A stretch of 64,000 nt of DNA from Chiridota heheva (lineage: Eukaryota > Echinodermata > Holothuroidea > Apodida > Chiridotidae): assembly GCA_020152595.1 (NCBI GenBank), contig JAIGNY010003061.1:645501-709500 (forward strand), in the 5' to 3' direction. Each line of letters opens with the position of its first letter. Positions within the stretch are counted from its first letter, which is position 1. The position numbers were made by a program, and so were the translations under genes. Shown one piece after another: positions 12,801 through 27,800 of this stretch. A model generated the notes under the pieces. That model searched no databases and was not told the DNA's origin. It saw nothing but the letters and a program-made list of their open reading frames with translations.

Positions 12801-15800
12801 AAAAAAGAGAAAAGAAACATATTTAAAAAAAAAAAAAAAATATTTAAGTGAGAGCATATTTTATTTATTTGACATTGCAGTATGTGTATTAAAGCTTAGC
12901 ATTTCCCTTTAGCTTAATTTACCCAATTTTTGCAGTGGAAAAGAACAAAAGTGTTCACGTTTTTTATTATTGTTTGTAACTTGTCTTGTTTTGCATTCAA
13001 TGTAATTTGTATGAAATGTCTAATTACTGGTAGAATTAATGTTTCTGTGAAAGCAGAGTCAAACTTTCTGAATTTCCAAAATTATGGTTAATCAAAGTTT
13101 CAAGATTTTGTGGCGGACCTGTTTTATGACGTAGTTGTTGTTAAAGGTAGGCCTAAGCTGTTAATGTAATTTTAATTGCATCCGAGCTAATCTTTTTGTC
13201 CACCAACATTTCCAAAAGTTAAATAAAATCTTCAATTACTTTTGTACAAACTATTGGGACTGAGGGTTCGAGGGTACCATGTATTAATATAAGAAATTAC
13301 ATTGATATTCAACTGATGACCTGAAGGTTAAGAAAGAAATGTAAAATGGTTAAAATTTACCAAATTTTGAAATGGTCAAAATTTACCAAATTTGGAAATG
13401 GTCAAAATTTTCCAAATTTGGAAATGGTCAAAATTTACCAAATTTGGAAATGGTCAAAATTTACCAAATTTGGAAATGGTCATAATTTGAAGGAATGTTC
13501 ATGTTTTGCAATACATAATGCAATGTAGGTAAATGTTGCCCATAGATCTCACTAATTCTTTGCCATTTACATGTAGAAATTGCGTAAAAAACCTCCATTT
13601 TTAGTTGTGGTTGTTAGTTTCTCATTACATATAAATGTACAACTTTTGCAGGTGTCAATCCATTTATAAATCTAATAGAGCTTGTAAGGATTGCAAAATA
13701 AATGTTTAGTCGTTATTTACCTGCATTAGTGTTTGGTAGCTTCACTGGAAAAAGTTATCCGAATTTTGGGGTGGAAACCTCTTGCTTGAAATCTTGTACA
13801 CCTATGCTGGTGGAGAATCCTCGTAGTGGTCTGCAGGGAAAAGCTTACTTAGAAATAAAAAAACTCAAGTTCAAAGAAAACAAAGGGTACTGTACTAGAC
13901 GAATTAAGCACCCCTTCTGTAATAAGTGCCCACCCAACATTTGTTTACTGTTAACACAATTTAATTTAAAGATTTGAGATATCTTTTGTTAATTATTTGC
14001 TTATTTTGCATCTGACAATGACAATATTATTATTTTTTATTTTTTTTGAGGGTATTGTGGGGCTAGTATAGAACCAGCAGTTCGAATAGCACACTGCACG
14101 GCCCGAAGCATGGGCGCTTGATAAAAAGAAATTTCTGGCCTAAAATGTTGTTCATTTTTTTTTTTTTTGTAAGTGCTACAGGCCCATATTATATTGAATA
14201 CAGTATTAAGAAAAAGAAGGGAATGAATTGCTTGAGGAGCTTATGGGTTGCTACTCTATACATCCTGTTAATGTTTGTGATGGAAAGTGATTTATTTCCT
14301 GCCATACTGGGAGGTGTTGACACTTTTGAAACTAGAGTCAACTTCACCCTAGCAGATTAGGTTTCAACACCTATCTGTATGTTTGCAATATATCACTTTC
14401 TGTTTGTGATACCTACTAAAATGATAAGGGGGAAGTGGTTGAAAATGGTGGGGAAAGTGGGAAATAAGGGCAACTGCTGTAAACACTAGAGGGAAAAGAT
14501 GCACCAGCCACTGGTTTTCATATACTGAGGTGAGCTTTTTCATGTTTCCCTGTCGAAATTTAAGGGTAAAATGGCTCTCTCCCAGTCATGCTAGCCCCAT
14601 ATTTGTGAAATATGCCTCGGATTTAACCCATAATATCACTGTAAATGTTTGCAGTAGACCATTTAGGGTATTGCCCAAGTATTAAAATATTATCATCAGA
14701 GTAACTTTCTCTCAAGAAATTGCCACATAGAATTAAACAGAAGATGATTTCTAAATACTGCAATTATTATTTTCTTGAGTAAAAAAGGATGAAAATTAAA
14801 ATAGATATAGTAGTCAAAAACTATTTTCAATTGCTTTTTAGGCATGTTTAAATAAGATGCTGATGTTCTTTGTTTAGAAAAAGTGTCATTGTTCTTTGTT
14901 TAAGTAAAATGCCAATGTCCTTTGTTGAAATAAGGTGCCAATGTCTGTTGTTTAAATAAGGTGCCAATGTCCTTTGTTTAAATAAGTTGTCAATGTCCTT
15001 TGTTTAAATAAGTTGCCAATGTTCTTTGTTTAAATAAGATGCCAATGACCTTTGTTTAAGTAAGGCGCCAATGTCTTTTATTTAAAAAAGATGCCAATAT
15101 CCTTTGTTTAAATTAGGGGCCAATGTCCTTTGTTTAAATAAGTGGCAATGTTCTTTGTTTAAATTAGTTGCCAATGTCCTTTGTTTAAATAAGACGCCAA
15201 TGTCCTTTGTTTAAATAAGATGCAATGTTCTTTGTTTTTGTCTTTTATTTAAATTATCCTTTGTTTAAATTAGGGGCCAATGTCCTTTGTTTAAATAAGT
15301 GGCAATGTTCTTTGTTTAAATTAGTTGCCAATGTCCTTTGTTTAAATAAGACGCCAATGTCCTTTGTTCAAATAAGGTGCCAATGTTCTTTGTTTAAAAT
15401 AAGATGTCAATGTTCTTTGTTTAAGTAAGGTGCCAATGTCCTTTGTTTAAGTAGGGCGCCAATGTCTTTTGTTTAAAAAAGGTGCCAATGTCCTTTGTTT
15501 AAAATAAGTTGCCAATGTTCTTTGTTTAAATAGGGCGCCAATGCCCTTTGTTTAAGTAAGGCGCCAATGTCTTTTGTTTAAAAAAGGTGCCAATGTTCTT
15601 TGTTTAAATTAGGTGCCAATGTCTTTTGTTTAAATAAGGTGCCAATGTTCTTTGTTTGAATAAGACACCAATGTCCTTTGTTTAAATAAGGTGCCAATGT
15701 CCTTTGTTTAAATAAGATGCCAATGTCCTTTGTTTGAATAAGGCACCAATGTCTTTTGTTTAAATAAGATGCCAATCTTCTTTGTTTAAATAAGGTGCCA

Positions 15801-18800
15801 ATGTCCTTTGTTTAAAATAAGTTGCCAATGCCTTTTTTTATTATTACTGCATTTGAAGCAATGATTACAATTGTATTCCATAATAACATCATTTGAAGAT
15901 GCATGTGGATGGAACATTTTAAAAGTGTTATCAAAAATCGAAAAATAGAAATGACAAAAAAACATGCTTATATCTTTATGCAAATGGTATTTAGAGTGAA
16001 ATAATAATGTGGCAACTATAACTAGTTGAAAGTGGGATTATGTACCACTTGATTAGGTTAATGCTATTAATCTGTCTTTAAATGCACCAACTTCTCATTG
16101 ATTATTTGTTACTCCTCTCTATGCACGGTAGACCAACTTCTTCAGAAAGGTACAGTATGAGATTTATTTGAAAGAAATCACTAATCACCACATGCACACC
16201 CAGATGGTTGCTTTTGTTTAGTTGGTTTGGGCTCTTTTTGGTAGATATAGTGACAAGACTCTTAAATTTTGCGATTGATTTATTTGACAGTGTAAGGTTG
16301 AGTTACACTTAATGCCAAAGGCAATGTTTACAATGTTGCGTTGAGTTACCGTAATTGTTGAGGTAAAAATTCATCGGAATTTTTCCAAATTTGACAATTT
16401 TTCAATTACAGTACTTACAAAAGTAACTATTGATTGCAATATCTCAAAGTTTGAGGGTCTTGTTAGGATATTATGTTTTTAGATTATAATTATATTTGCA
16501 TAATGCAGATAAATTAGAAAGATATATCTTGAAAAAGGCAAAGTTTTAGATTAACATTGGAAGCCACATTTGTACTTCTGCCCTTTGTCTTATGAGCATA
16601 AAGGTGTGAAATTTGGCAAAATAGATGAGGAAAAAAACAATTCTGCTTCATTTTCTTTCTGTTCCATGTGGGTGGGACAGTTTCTTTTATGCTCTATGTA
16701 TCGTTTTCTGGCAAAAAGTGTGCAATATGTGTTTGCTCTTTTTCTGTTTTAAAACGATACCTCTTTTGGTATGTTTCATTTCCGGATACCCAGTTTTGCA
16801 TATTGGCATGAGTTATGGGGGGGAAAAGTAGCAAATATGTTTTTCTCTTTCTTTTTTTCTGCAATATGGAAATATTTTTTTTGTATCATGATGCATTAAG
16901 CCTGCTCATCCATATGTATTTATGCAAATGTGCTAATCGATCATATATACTCACAGGGCGGGAAAACTCTGGTGGCCTGCCTCGATCTTTTTCTTTAGGT
17001 AATTCACAATTTGAAGCTATTGGAGGAAGCTCTTTGGGCTCTAACAGCCGCAGCCAAAGCGCTCCTAACCTTTATCAAGCAGGTACTTTTCCGTCTTTCT
17101 TTTTCATCTTTCTTTGATCGGGTAAAATCCTAGTATAGCGGTACCGTTTTTGGCAAAATGAATTTCTTGTAATATAACTTTATTCCGTTATTGATATAAC
17201 TGAAATTTTAAAGATTGTTTTGAGGATTTTATTGAAAAATTATTTATTAAAAAAATATTCTTCCATTTTTTTTTTTTTTTCATTTTTTTGTACTAAATAA
17301 AATTTCAGCCCAAGGGTTACAAAATTAATTATAATTAATAAGCTAAGAAACGCATAGTAAACTTACTTCATCAAACTTGATATGGAATTTTACTGCTGGA
17401 CTAGGATCTTTTCTTCGATCGTAGGTATTATTTTCTTTGTTTAGCTTGGAGCATGATGGGATATATGCATGAGGATAGCAAAGTTAGCATTAGTGTACTC
17501 ACTTTCATATGTTTAAATCATCAATTAGGATTAAAATTGCTATGAAATGGGGCATGTAGTGATCGTGAGCTGGCTGAAGAAAGACGTTTCTGTAAAGATG
17601 ATCAATTTAAATGCGGAGGGCTGGATTGTATTGGTTGAGAGGATAGCTATTGTTTAATGCACCCTTGTATTTATTGCATGGCCTGTGCCTTACCATATGT
17701 AGACCTAACAACACTGACGGAAATTGTATCTCATTATGAAGGTGACTTGCTGAGAAATAAGAGGATGGTGAACCTTTTACCAGCATGCATTTCTGTATAT
17801 CATCACGTCCAAATCAATCTGGTGAAACCTTGATAAATACTGTTTTATCAAGCTGTTAAACAGTCAATTTAGTTGCAACAGCCGGTTATGTTTGGTTGTA
17901 ACAGTACACCATTTTGAGAGCAAATGTTACAGCAAATAATGTAGTTCATACTGAATTTATTTTTTCATAATATCATTTTATAGCGAAGCTAGATGTGGCT
18001 TTTCTTGACACAACGACTTCATCTGAAGTGAATGATTTTTTAATTGCCAATAAAAACTCAAAGCACTTTGCTTATTAATTGATGCTTAGTAGTGATGATA
18101 CTGAGCTGAGCATAACGTACTTGCCTTGCTTTGAGCTTTCATTTATGTTGCCTAAATATTTTCTTTGAATCCTGCTTCTGCTGGATTGAGTTCTGGAAAA
18201 ACCAGACTCTCATGCTGGCATCATTTTTGCTGTGTTATAAAATTCTTGGTTTTGCCAGGTGTAAATTAATGCTTTGAAAGTTTCACTAACAAATGTTATC
18301 AAATGAAAATCTGATACAGCTTTCACAGCTTTGTGACACAAGGTCTTGCTTATTCCCCTCTCCCCTCCCCCCACCCTCCTCGGTATTTCAAAGGAATGTT
18401 TATGAAGATCTATTTTGTAAGAATTTGTATAACTAAATTTTGCTCCCTGTCTGCTGTGAAAAAGGATTTCGCTGTGTTGTTCATGCATATTAGTGATTTC
18501 CCTCAGGCTATTTAGAAAAAAAACAATAATGTTTGCTGTGTTAAAAGTTCTTGGGTTTTCTATCTTTATAAATAATTTTTTTTAATGGTTTTACCAACAA
18601 ATTTATCATATAGAAATCTTAATGCAACAAATATCCACAGCTTTGTGACAAAAAGTCCTTGTTTACTTCCCCCCCTTCAGTAGTTCAAAGGAATAGATCT
18701 AAAAATCTATTTTCTTATCGTTTTACTAAATTTTGCTCCCTGTCTGATATGAAAAAGATTTTGTTGTGTTGTTCATGATATATTAGTGGTTTACCTTTGG

Positions 18801-21800
18801 CTATATGGAGGAAACTTTATGTGATTTTTTTTTTTTTCAAAGGACTCCCTTAATTTGTTTTGTAACAAGTTTTTGTTAGGAGCATTTCTGGTCACGTTGA
18901 ATAGGTAAACGATATAGTTACAAGACAAATGCTTGGGTCGTGTTTTATGAACCATGTGCCAAAGTTCCGCATTAGGAGCATTTGCCGGATTTGTGTGTTA
19001 GGAGCATTTTCAATCAAAGCAATTTGATTGAGTGGGTGAAAGGGTGCGATGTAAAGGACAAATGTTTGAGTTACATATTCTACAAATATATGTGTTTTTG
19101 TGTATAGAATATTTCAAAAATACACTGTTATTCTAAAGTTTAATCTAAACTAGTTTAATATTCTTAGAAGTTTAAAGCACAGATCTCTTCCACATGATGT
19201 ATATCAGACCACAATTTTGTCAATTTCACCCTGACGTATGCCGAAACTCAGAGATGAATATCATATTGAAATATTTTTATTTTGGAGTTCAATCTTTTGT
19301 TAATGTGAATACCAAAAAACTTTTTACAAAACATTAATTTTGCTTGCAAAACTTTTTATTTGAAATGATATATTAATTGATTTTCTGGGGGAAATTTTTA
19401 TGTTTCAGAGGAGATTGAGCCTGCTACTGTTGATGATGTTAATAACATGAAGGTGAGTTACTGCTGTTTAGTATTACATTATAGATATTTGAAGTGGTTG
19501 AACATATACACATTGTACGATACAGGACAAAAAAAATACAAAACTTTGAAGAAACAAACTGATTTCCTTTCCTCTTCTAGTTTGTCACAATTTTTGTTTT
19601 GTTTTTTGAACTGGTTGAGGAAGTCTACTGTAGAAGAGTGATGATGTCACAGCCTCACCTTTGAAGCAGCTGTATTTTATTGAAAATGATTTCAATCATT
19701 TTAGAATTGAACATAGTTTTTCAACATTTCTTCAGCTGTTACAACACAGTTACTTCACACTTGTTTCAGTACCCCCTGACATATCCCATATCTCAACAAA
19801 TATTGTTGAAGTGAAGGTGTGTAGTCATCAGGGGCATAAATTCGGGGAAGGGGGGGGGGGTAATTATTGATACTTTTTGGTAAAATTTGAGATTTATCCC
19901 CCTCCCAGGGGATATTGAGACTCATCAGTATAATTTGAGATTAGTCAGTAAATCTGGTATCAGGCCGGTAAAACTGAAGGTTTAGACTACGGAACAAGGC
20001 AGTTTGAAGCCAAGTTGCCACTTGATAAACAGATTTTGATTATCAGTTGCACTTTTTTTTTACTACTTATATGTATGCGATTTATGGTACACAAGGATAT
20101 TTCAGTTTTTCTTGCATCAGTATACAATGCGTATTGCACTCATAAACGTGCGTACTGATATTTTTAAAAAACAAAATGGCTTCTACAGTCATATGAGGCT
20201 AAGAAGTGTGCAAATCACTTTATTTTCCATTTAATGTTGCGGCTAATTGAAAAATCTGCAATTTTTAAGAAATATTGCCAAATTTTACCAAATTTTGTAA
20301 TGATTTGACTAAATTTCCCTTTGTTGCTACCAACTTAATTCTAAAAATTTCCCAATTTGACCTCCCAACCTGGAAAAAAAAATACAACCGATAGACCAAG
20401 TAGAAATCTTCTCAGGTATCAGTTTTCCCCAGGAATTTTCTTTTAAATTTTAAGACTTTCTTGCCAATTTTTAAGAAATTTTCTTCAATTCAATTATATG
20501 TTGAAAAGGTCAAAATTTGACCCCCGAACCATAAAAACAAAGTATACATCCGAGGTGAAACCCTCTCAGGTATTATTTTTCCCCGGAAAATATCCTTCAT
20601 TTCGGACAAATTCCTTTCTTTTTCAGCAATTATCTTTGATCTTCAAAAAAGTTTCCTTCAATTTGGGGAATTTTTTGTCAATTTTCTTCAATTCTTAATT
20701 TTTCAAATGTTTCTTAAATTCTTAAAACATTTTTGAATAATTTTAACAGTTTTTCCATTTTACCTCCCAAACGGGTATAAGGCATGCAGCCGGAAAGGTG
20801 GAATACTCTCAGGGGGGCAGTGTTTTTTATATGTTTATTTTATTTATATTAAATGGGATATGACGTATTAAGTGTCTCTGCTCTTCAGGCCTAAAAAGTG
20901 GTGCAATTTTATTTTCGTAAGCGCTTAATAACGTCGAATACGATCGGTTGTTTATTTTGATAATTTTAAGAAGATTTAAGTTTCTAAGAAGATGAGAATA
21001 CGCCCCCAAAATAAATATATTTATGGGTTTGATAAATTATTCATTTTTTTAATTTATCAAAAAAAAAGAGAAATTTGATATGGGGAAAATTGTAGTGTAG
21101 TCGGCGGGGGGTATTGGTCATTCTGTGAGGGAGTGTACTAAGGTACATGTATCAAGAAAAACACAGAGATGATGTTTCAGCTTTGGTTGTTCAGACGCCA
21201 GTCCCTCTATTCTCCATTGAGTCCACAACACATGGAGTGTTGGTGAAAATAGGATAGTAGAATCATTTTTTTGTAGATTTTGTGACTGCTCATTCCATAA
21301 TATGTCATCATTTTTTTACTGCTTAGTTGAAGGATAAAAGGGCATACTGTTAGCCTGACATGTCTAGCTCTTAGAAGTTTGAGCTTTATGGGGTAAGAGA
21401 GATTACAAAAGATAGTATGTTCTAAACACAGGTAAGTTTTAGTTCATTAATGTTTGTTTCTGGACTATGAATTGATCTTTTACTCCTTTTTTACTCACTT
21501 TTTTTCCCCATGATACAGAAATGTTTGAGCCTAATTCAACAACAAAGCAAGGAACTTGATAAGTTGATAAAAAAGCATGAGAAACGGCAGAGTAAAGTGA
21601 AGAAATCTCAGACGAAGGAACTGAACAAGCTGAAGATGTCGCATCTGAAGGCGGTTAAGTCACAGCAAAAGAAGAACAACTCCCAGGAGAAGAAGGTAGC
21701 AAAGAAAAATCAAAAGTAAGGACTCAAGAAGTTACATTTTTTTTAAAGTGTCCGTGATCCTGCATAAGCTTTTATCCCACATGGTCGTGGTCCTCTTGTT

Positions 21801-24800
21801 TATGCTAAGATGAACAATATCAGGGGCAGTGCAAATGGGTATTCAAGGTAAAGTGTATTGAGAATAAGAATGCTTGAGAATATATGTCTGTATGTGTACG
21901 CTGTACAAAATAGTTGGCGTTGGTCATTTTTACTCTTGAGGTAATCATTTTCAGAAATGAATACCATTAATTCAAGATCCACACGCTATGAACGTACATC
22001 TTTTACACTAGTTGCACCAATTTTCTACTCCCTAGCTCGACTAGTTGCTACTAGTTTTGCACTGGATGTATTTAAGATCAGAATTGCTTACCTACGGTAG
22101 CTAAGCGTTTTTGTCGATGCTTTTAACTTCATTCCGTAGTACTGATCAGTGAGAGGTTAAAGTTATACATGATGAAAATAGAATTTTGAATTTCAGAAAA
22201 CATTTACTCATATAAATAACGAAATTGACATGAAAAGAGTTATCCCTTAGTAGCCCTAAGTAAACAGATTATCTAGGATAGGCCTAATACTGAACCATAA
22301 TTTAGATGGAAAGAGAGGGGTTTGTTTTTGTAATTAAAGAATGATATAAAAATTCAGATCATCGTTCTTGAATACAAACTTATTTTCCCTCCCAGCCTCT
22401 TCTGAACAATATTCATAAGGTATTACTATATTGATATAGGCAAAAAGGCACTCTAATAAAGTCCTCATGGGCCAATCTATAGTTCACAATGGCTTAGAAA
22501 TGCTATGTCATGGTGCTGAGAGAAGTGTCTAGTGTGTATTTCTATGATTTACAATGGTGTGTTAAAATTAGTTAATATATTTACTTCCAAGTTATATCTT
22601 ACCTTCCATGCTCTAAATATGCAATCTGGTCCAATGACCTGTTTCTAACGCACTTCTAACCGACCTTTAAAACGTAGTTACCGACCCAGCTCTAACCGCC
22701 ATAATACCTATAACATCCTCACTTAACATTTCACTGAGACCTGAACGAGAGGGGAGGCTGGCGGGTCGCATGGAAGGTAAGTATAACTCTCGTAAATATC
22801 CCCACTACGCTTAGCGGGGTCCTCCCTAATGGTATGAAGACAATTTGTATGACCTGTAATATTCTGTGTACTCTTACAATCTTGAAGAAACTGCTGTTTT
22901 TATGAAGGATATTTTTCATCATATCATAAAAACGTGAAACACAAAAGTAGCTTCTTAAGAATTTCTAAAAAAAAAAGCTTTTTTTTTTTTTTTTTTTTTT
23001 TTCTGTTTTCTATCACTTTGCAGAACTGAACTACTACAATATTGGACAAAATTGTTGTCCCTCTTTCCCTTTCTATCCCATTTCAATGTTGCTTGAAACG
23101 AAAAAAATGTCTGGGATGGTTCTCTTCAACTCATACATTGAGACAGGTTACAAGGGGGCTTGATAAGTGTGACAACTAATTTCGTCTAGTATCCCACATT
23201 GTGTATGGACCCTAACACTGGCATATTATTTTTTCTTTTTATTCTTCTTTTTATTCTTCTTTTTTTTTTTTTTCTAGCGAGTTGGAGAAGGTTAAGAGAC
23301 ACAGTGTCAGCAGTTTGGAAGCTCTGAAGAAGAAACAGGTGGATGAGGTGAATCGATTTTGTTGCATCATTTATAGAAGCTGAAAAATGAAATCAATATC
23401 TTCTCTTTTATCAAGTAGTTTGATGTGGTAGATGTGAAAATATTAGAAGGAGTGAAAGTTTGTGTAAATTATGTAATTCAAATAAAGTAGAAGACGAGTT
23501 TCATTTTCTTTTAGTTTGTAGCAATTCTCCAACTTGAGGAAAAAGTACTTGCCAAGACTTGGTAACGCCCCTACCTATATTAATTTGATCTTTTACATAC
23601 AGATTGAGGATCTCGTTTACAATATTTCAAACTTTCTTTTCCGTGCCGTACATTTAAGAGAAAAGGTATATTTTGATATATCGTAAATTGACAAATTTGG
23701 GAAGTTATGTTTAAACATATTATTATTATGTTCTCTATATGTTGTACTTTAATGAATACATGATTTATTTGTATTGTTATGGGCCGGAGGCCTAAAGCTA
23801 ATAAACGAATCAAAACAAACAAAGCATAGCTGAAAATTCAATCAAATTGACAGATTCAAGTAAATATTGTCCATGGCATCAGGAAGTTTATAAGCTCAGT
23901 GGTTAAAGATTCAAAAAAGTATTTATAAAAGAACTGAGTTTGATTCCTGCCACGAGCGCTGCATTGTTTCCTCGAGGCAGGCAGTTTGTTCAATTTGCTC
24001 CAGTGTACTCGGCTGTTAAAATGAGATCTAAGACGTTGGAAAGTTTTAACTTGTGATGGACAGGTATCCCGTTCAAGAAGTCATTGACTTTCATCCATTT
24101 GCAGCAAGGGGGATTAGAACTGGTTTTATGCGCCTTCGGGCTTCAGAGGAATTTAATTAATTAATGTAACTAATTGTTCGTGGGGTTAAATCTAATCACC
24201 AGATGTCAAGTTATCCAATACCTGTCAATCTTTAGTATGCCTCAGTATATATAATTTATATTCTTCAAAATCTATGGACAAACTGATATCAAGCGAGTAC
24301 TGTTCCTTTTGATCTTATGAGACCCATAGGTGATGTAGGAGCTGGAAATGCAAAGTGTATCATAATTTTTGCAGACAAGCAAAGTTGTTTGCTCGAAAAA
24401 ATGGAAAATTTTAAATGATCATGAAACCAGTAAAGGTGTATCATCATGTGTAATACCAGTAAAGGTGTATCATCATGTGTAATACCAGTAAAGGTGTATC
24501 ATCATGTGTAATACCAGTAAAGGCGTATCATCATGTGTAATACCAGTAAAGGCGTATCATCGTGTGTAATACCAATAAAGGTGTATCATCATGTGTAATA
24601 CCAGTACAGGTGTATCATCGTGTGTAATACCAATTAAGGTGTATCATCATGTGTAATACCAGTAAAGGTGTATCATCGTGTGTAATACCAGTAAAGGTGT
24701 ATCATCATGTGTAATACCAGTAAAGGTGTATCATCATGTGTAATACCAGTAAAGGTGTATCATCATGTGTAATACCAATAAAGGTGTATCATCAGGTGTA

Positions 24801-27800
24801 ATACCAGTAAAGGTGTATCATCATGTGTAAAACCAGTAAAGGTGTATCATCGTGTGTAATACCAGTAAAGGTGTATCATCATATGTAATTTGCACTGTGT
24901 AATCTGTAAATCAGCAAAAATTAACTTGAAAAATCATGTGGATGAATTTTTAAATCACAATATCTACAAAAGTTAAATCCATGCCTATTCCCGGTTTCCT
25001 TGGCATAAGCAGATCAGAGTAGATGACTTCCCCTGCCAGTCCATTGCATGTTAAATCACCAATAATGCTGGTACTCATTAGACAGCTGAGTGGACTAGAG
25101 CAAGTAGAGTGAAGTGTTTTACTCAAGGACACAGTTTTGTGCTCGCGACAGGAATTGAACCAGGTACCTTTCCCATGCAATCAAGACTACTTTGTCTAGG
25201 AGCCTACAGGACCTCCCCAATCACTAGCCTTCATGTTGAAGCCAACGAACCCCCCTTTCTACTTAGATGTAAAAAGCTTAGCCTCTCCTATGCTTTTAGA
25301 GTCCTCACCAACACCCAGAACCCTGTTTACAACCTCATTAGGTACCCCAATTTCTCCTCCCTCTTTGATAGGACTAAAACCCTATCGCCTCCCTTCAGCT
25401 TACGCATTAAATCAGACCTCTTTCAACTTGGCATCAACCCCGCCACTCTCGGCACCTATTCCTGACCCACTTTTCCGCCTTGGGCCACCCCCCTTCCTTC
25501 TGTCCACCTAGACCTCTCCACTTATAACAAAACTCAAACTCACCCTAATCTCTTCATCAATCTCCACAACCAAATCAAAGACCAACTCTCAAATTACACC
25601 TCCATCTATACTGATGGCTCCAAGGAAGGCAACAAGACAGCTGCTGCTGCCATCATCCAAGACATCACCCTCAGTAGCAGACTTCCTGACCACTCATCCA
25701 TCTTTTCAGCCGAGGCTAAGGCCATTCTCCTCGCCCTCAACTTTATTGAGTACTCTCCTCTTAGTCACTTTGCCATTTTCTCTGACTCAAAGGCTGTTCT
25801 TACTTCATTACTCAATCTTAAATGGGATAACCTCACCTGCCACCTCCTCCTCCAGAAACTCTTTTCTCCCACCCTCTGCAGATAAGTGTTCTTTTCTTCT
25901 GGATACCCAGCCATATTGGCATCCCTGGCAATGACAGGGCTGATACAGCCGCTAAGCTTGCCCTTAACCTCCTCCCTTTCCCTTTTCCCAAAACCCTCTC
26001 TGACATCAAACCGCTTATCGCTTCTCTTGTTCGTGACTGCTGGCAAACCTTATGGAACTTCCAAATTGATAACAAACTCCATGTTATCCAGCCCACAATC
26101 CCGATCAAATCCACCATCAACAACCTTTCTCGTATCGACAACGTTCATATTACCCGTCTTAGAATTGGTCACACCCACCTCACTCACTCCCACCTCCTTA
26201 TTGGTTCCCCCCAACCCCTCTGTAACAATTGCCACTGCATCCTCACAATCCAACACGTTCTCCTTGCTTGCCCCTGTACAACCTTCCCAGAGCTTCTCTC
26301 GCTCCCCACAACTCAATTGCTGAGTTCTTCCAAAAAAATCCTCCAGATAAAATAGTCTCCTTCCTTCAGCATGCATCCCTCTCCAACCATATTTAATTCT
26401 CCTCTTCCACCCCCTCTCTACTTTGTTTTTAGTTTTACCCATGCACCTCCTCTCTCGATCACAGCTTTCTGGCTTTTGTTCTTGAATTTCTCTCATTCTT
26501 CCCCTGGTCTCTTTCCTTACTACCTCTAAAATGATCTGACCTCTCAGGCACAATTTGACTTTCGTTGTCGTGGTGCCGTTAAGACCTCATCAAACAAACA
26601 AACAAACTTAGCCAATGGACCACTGTATATCTACAAAAATACTTTAATTTATGTGCCATATAGCGACTTTCTTTCAAATTGTCACAAAGCGGACACCTGT
26701 TCCGTGAGCCCCTGTGGCCTACTTATGCCAGCCCCCGTTGTGGATCAGACATGTTATGAAGCAGTGGAAAAATGATGCATATGCAAAAGTGTTGTGAACT
26801 GATAACTATATTATATATAACTATATTCTTAACAAAAATACATACATATTCAAATAAAAGAAAAATAATAAAGATGAACAAATACAAATCATTTGGCCAA
26901 GATGCAATTTCACGGAACCTTTATGCTTCATCACCTTTAAGCTAGGTACTTTCTTTGTTCCTTATTTTGCGATCTACTTGAACTACTACTACTACGTCAC
27001 TAAACAGATACTTGAATACATCAATCCTTTAGTTAGCCTTGAACAAAAGATGATGTACAGTCGCGATCACTCTGTGTAATTTGTGCCAAATCATTTCCAT
27101 TTTATTTCAATTTATGATGTATGAATCGGCAGCTTCCTTTAATTGCGACCTTTTTATTCTTTTTGTCTGCTGCAGTTTGCTTGAGTAACAGTTCCCTGTA
27201 AAGTTGTAGTAAGAGTTCTGATAATCTGTCCACGGGATCCACACTTGGTTAAATACTGTGTGGGAGTATATTGTGATAAGTACTAACAACAAGGACAAAA
27301 CTGATTATGTTTCCATGGTTACAAGTCATGATTTATTGCCTCTCATAGAGACAGAGAATCAATTAAAGTTAAGTATTAAGCTTAAACATAGAAGTTGGCA
27401 TAAATACATGTTCATAAAAAGATATACGCATGTAGATGAAAAATTGTAAATTATGATTCAAAAAATTTGGGATATATGGTCAATTCTAGGGTAAGCAAAA
27501 CATGAGAAGGATGATGGAATATGAAATAAAATTGGACAAAGTTGTTTAATTAGTACTGTGCAAGCACTGTATAAATGTGTAAAAGGTCATAATGACAACT
27601 TTGTTTTCTCCCCCTTTTTGTGCTTTGCTGGCAAGAAATAACAGAAAATGTCAAGCAATATAAATATAAAACAATAAACATTTTAAAAATGGAGTTTTTA
27701 TAACGTATGGTTTCAGTTAAAGTATTATTAGATTAAGAATGCATTGATTGCTACAATTGTCATTTTGTTTTAGGCTGTAATGTGTGGACATAAATGTGAC

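Noticed and set aside
24426-24890. Regular 29-bp direct repeats resembling a CRISPR array
   Set aside because: Units are head to tail with no spacers and the DNA is animal, so it is a minisatellite.
25886-26553. Separate genes on both strands
   Set aside because: All are frames over the broken RNase H-type LINE. The recognisable protein motifs are only on plus.
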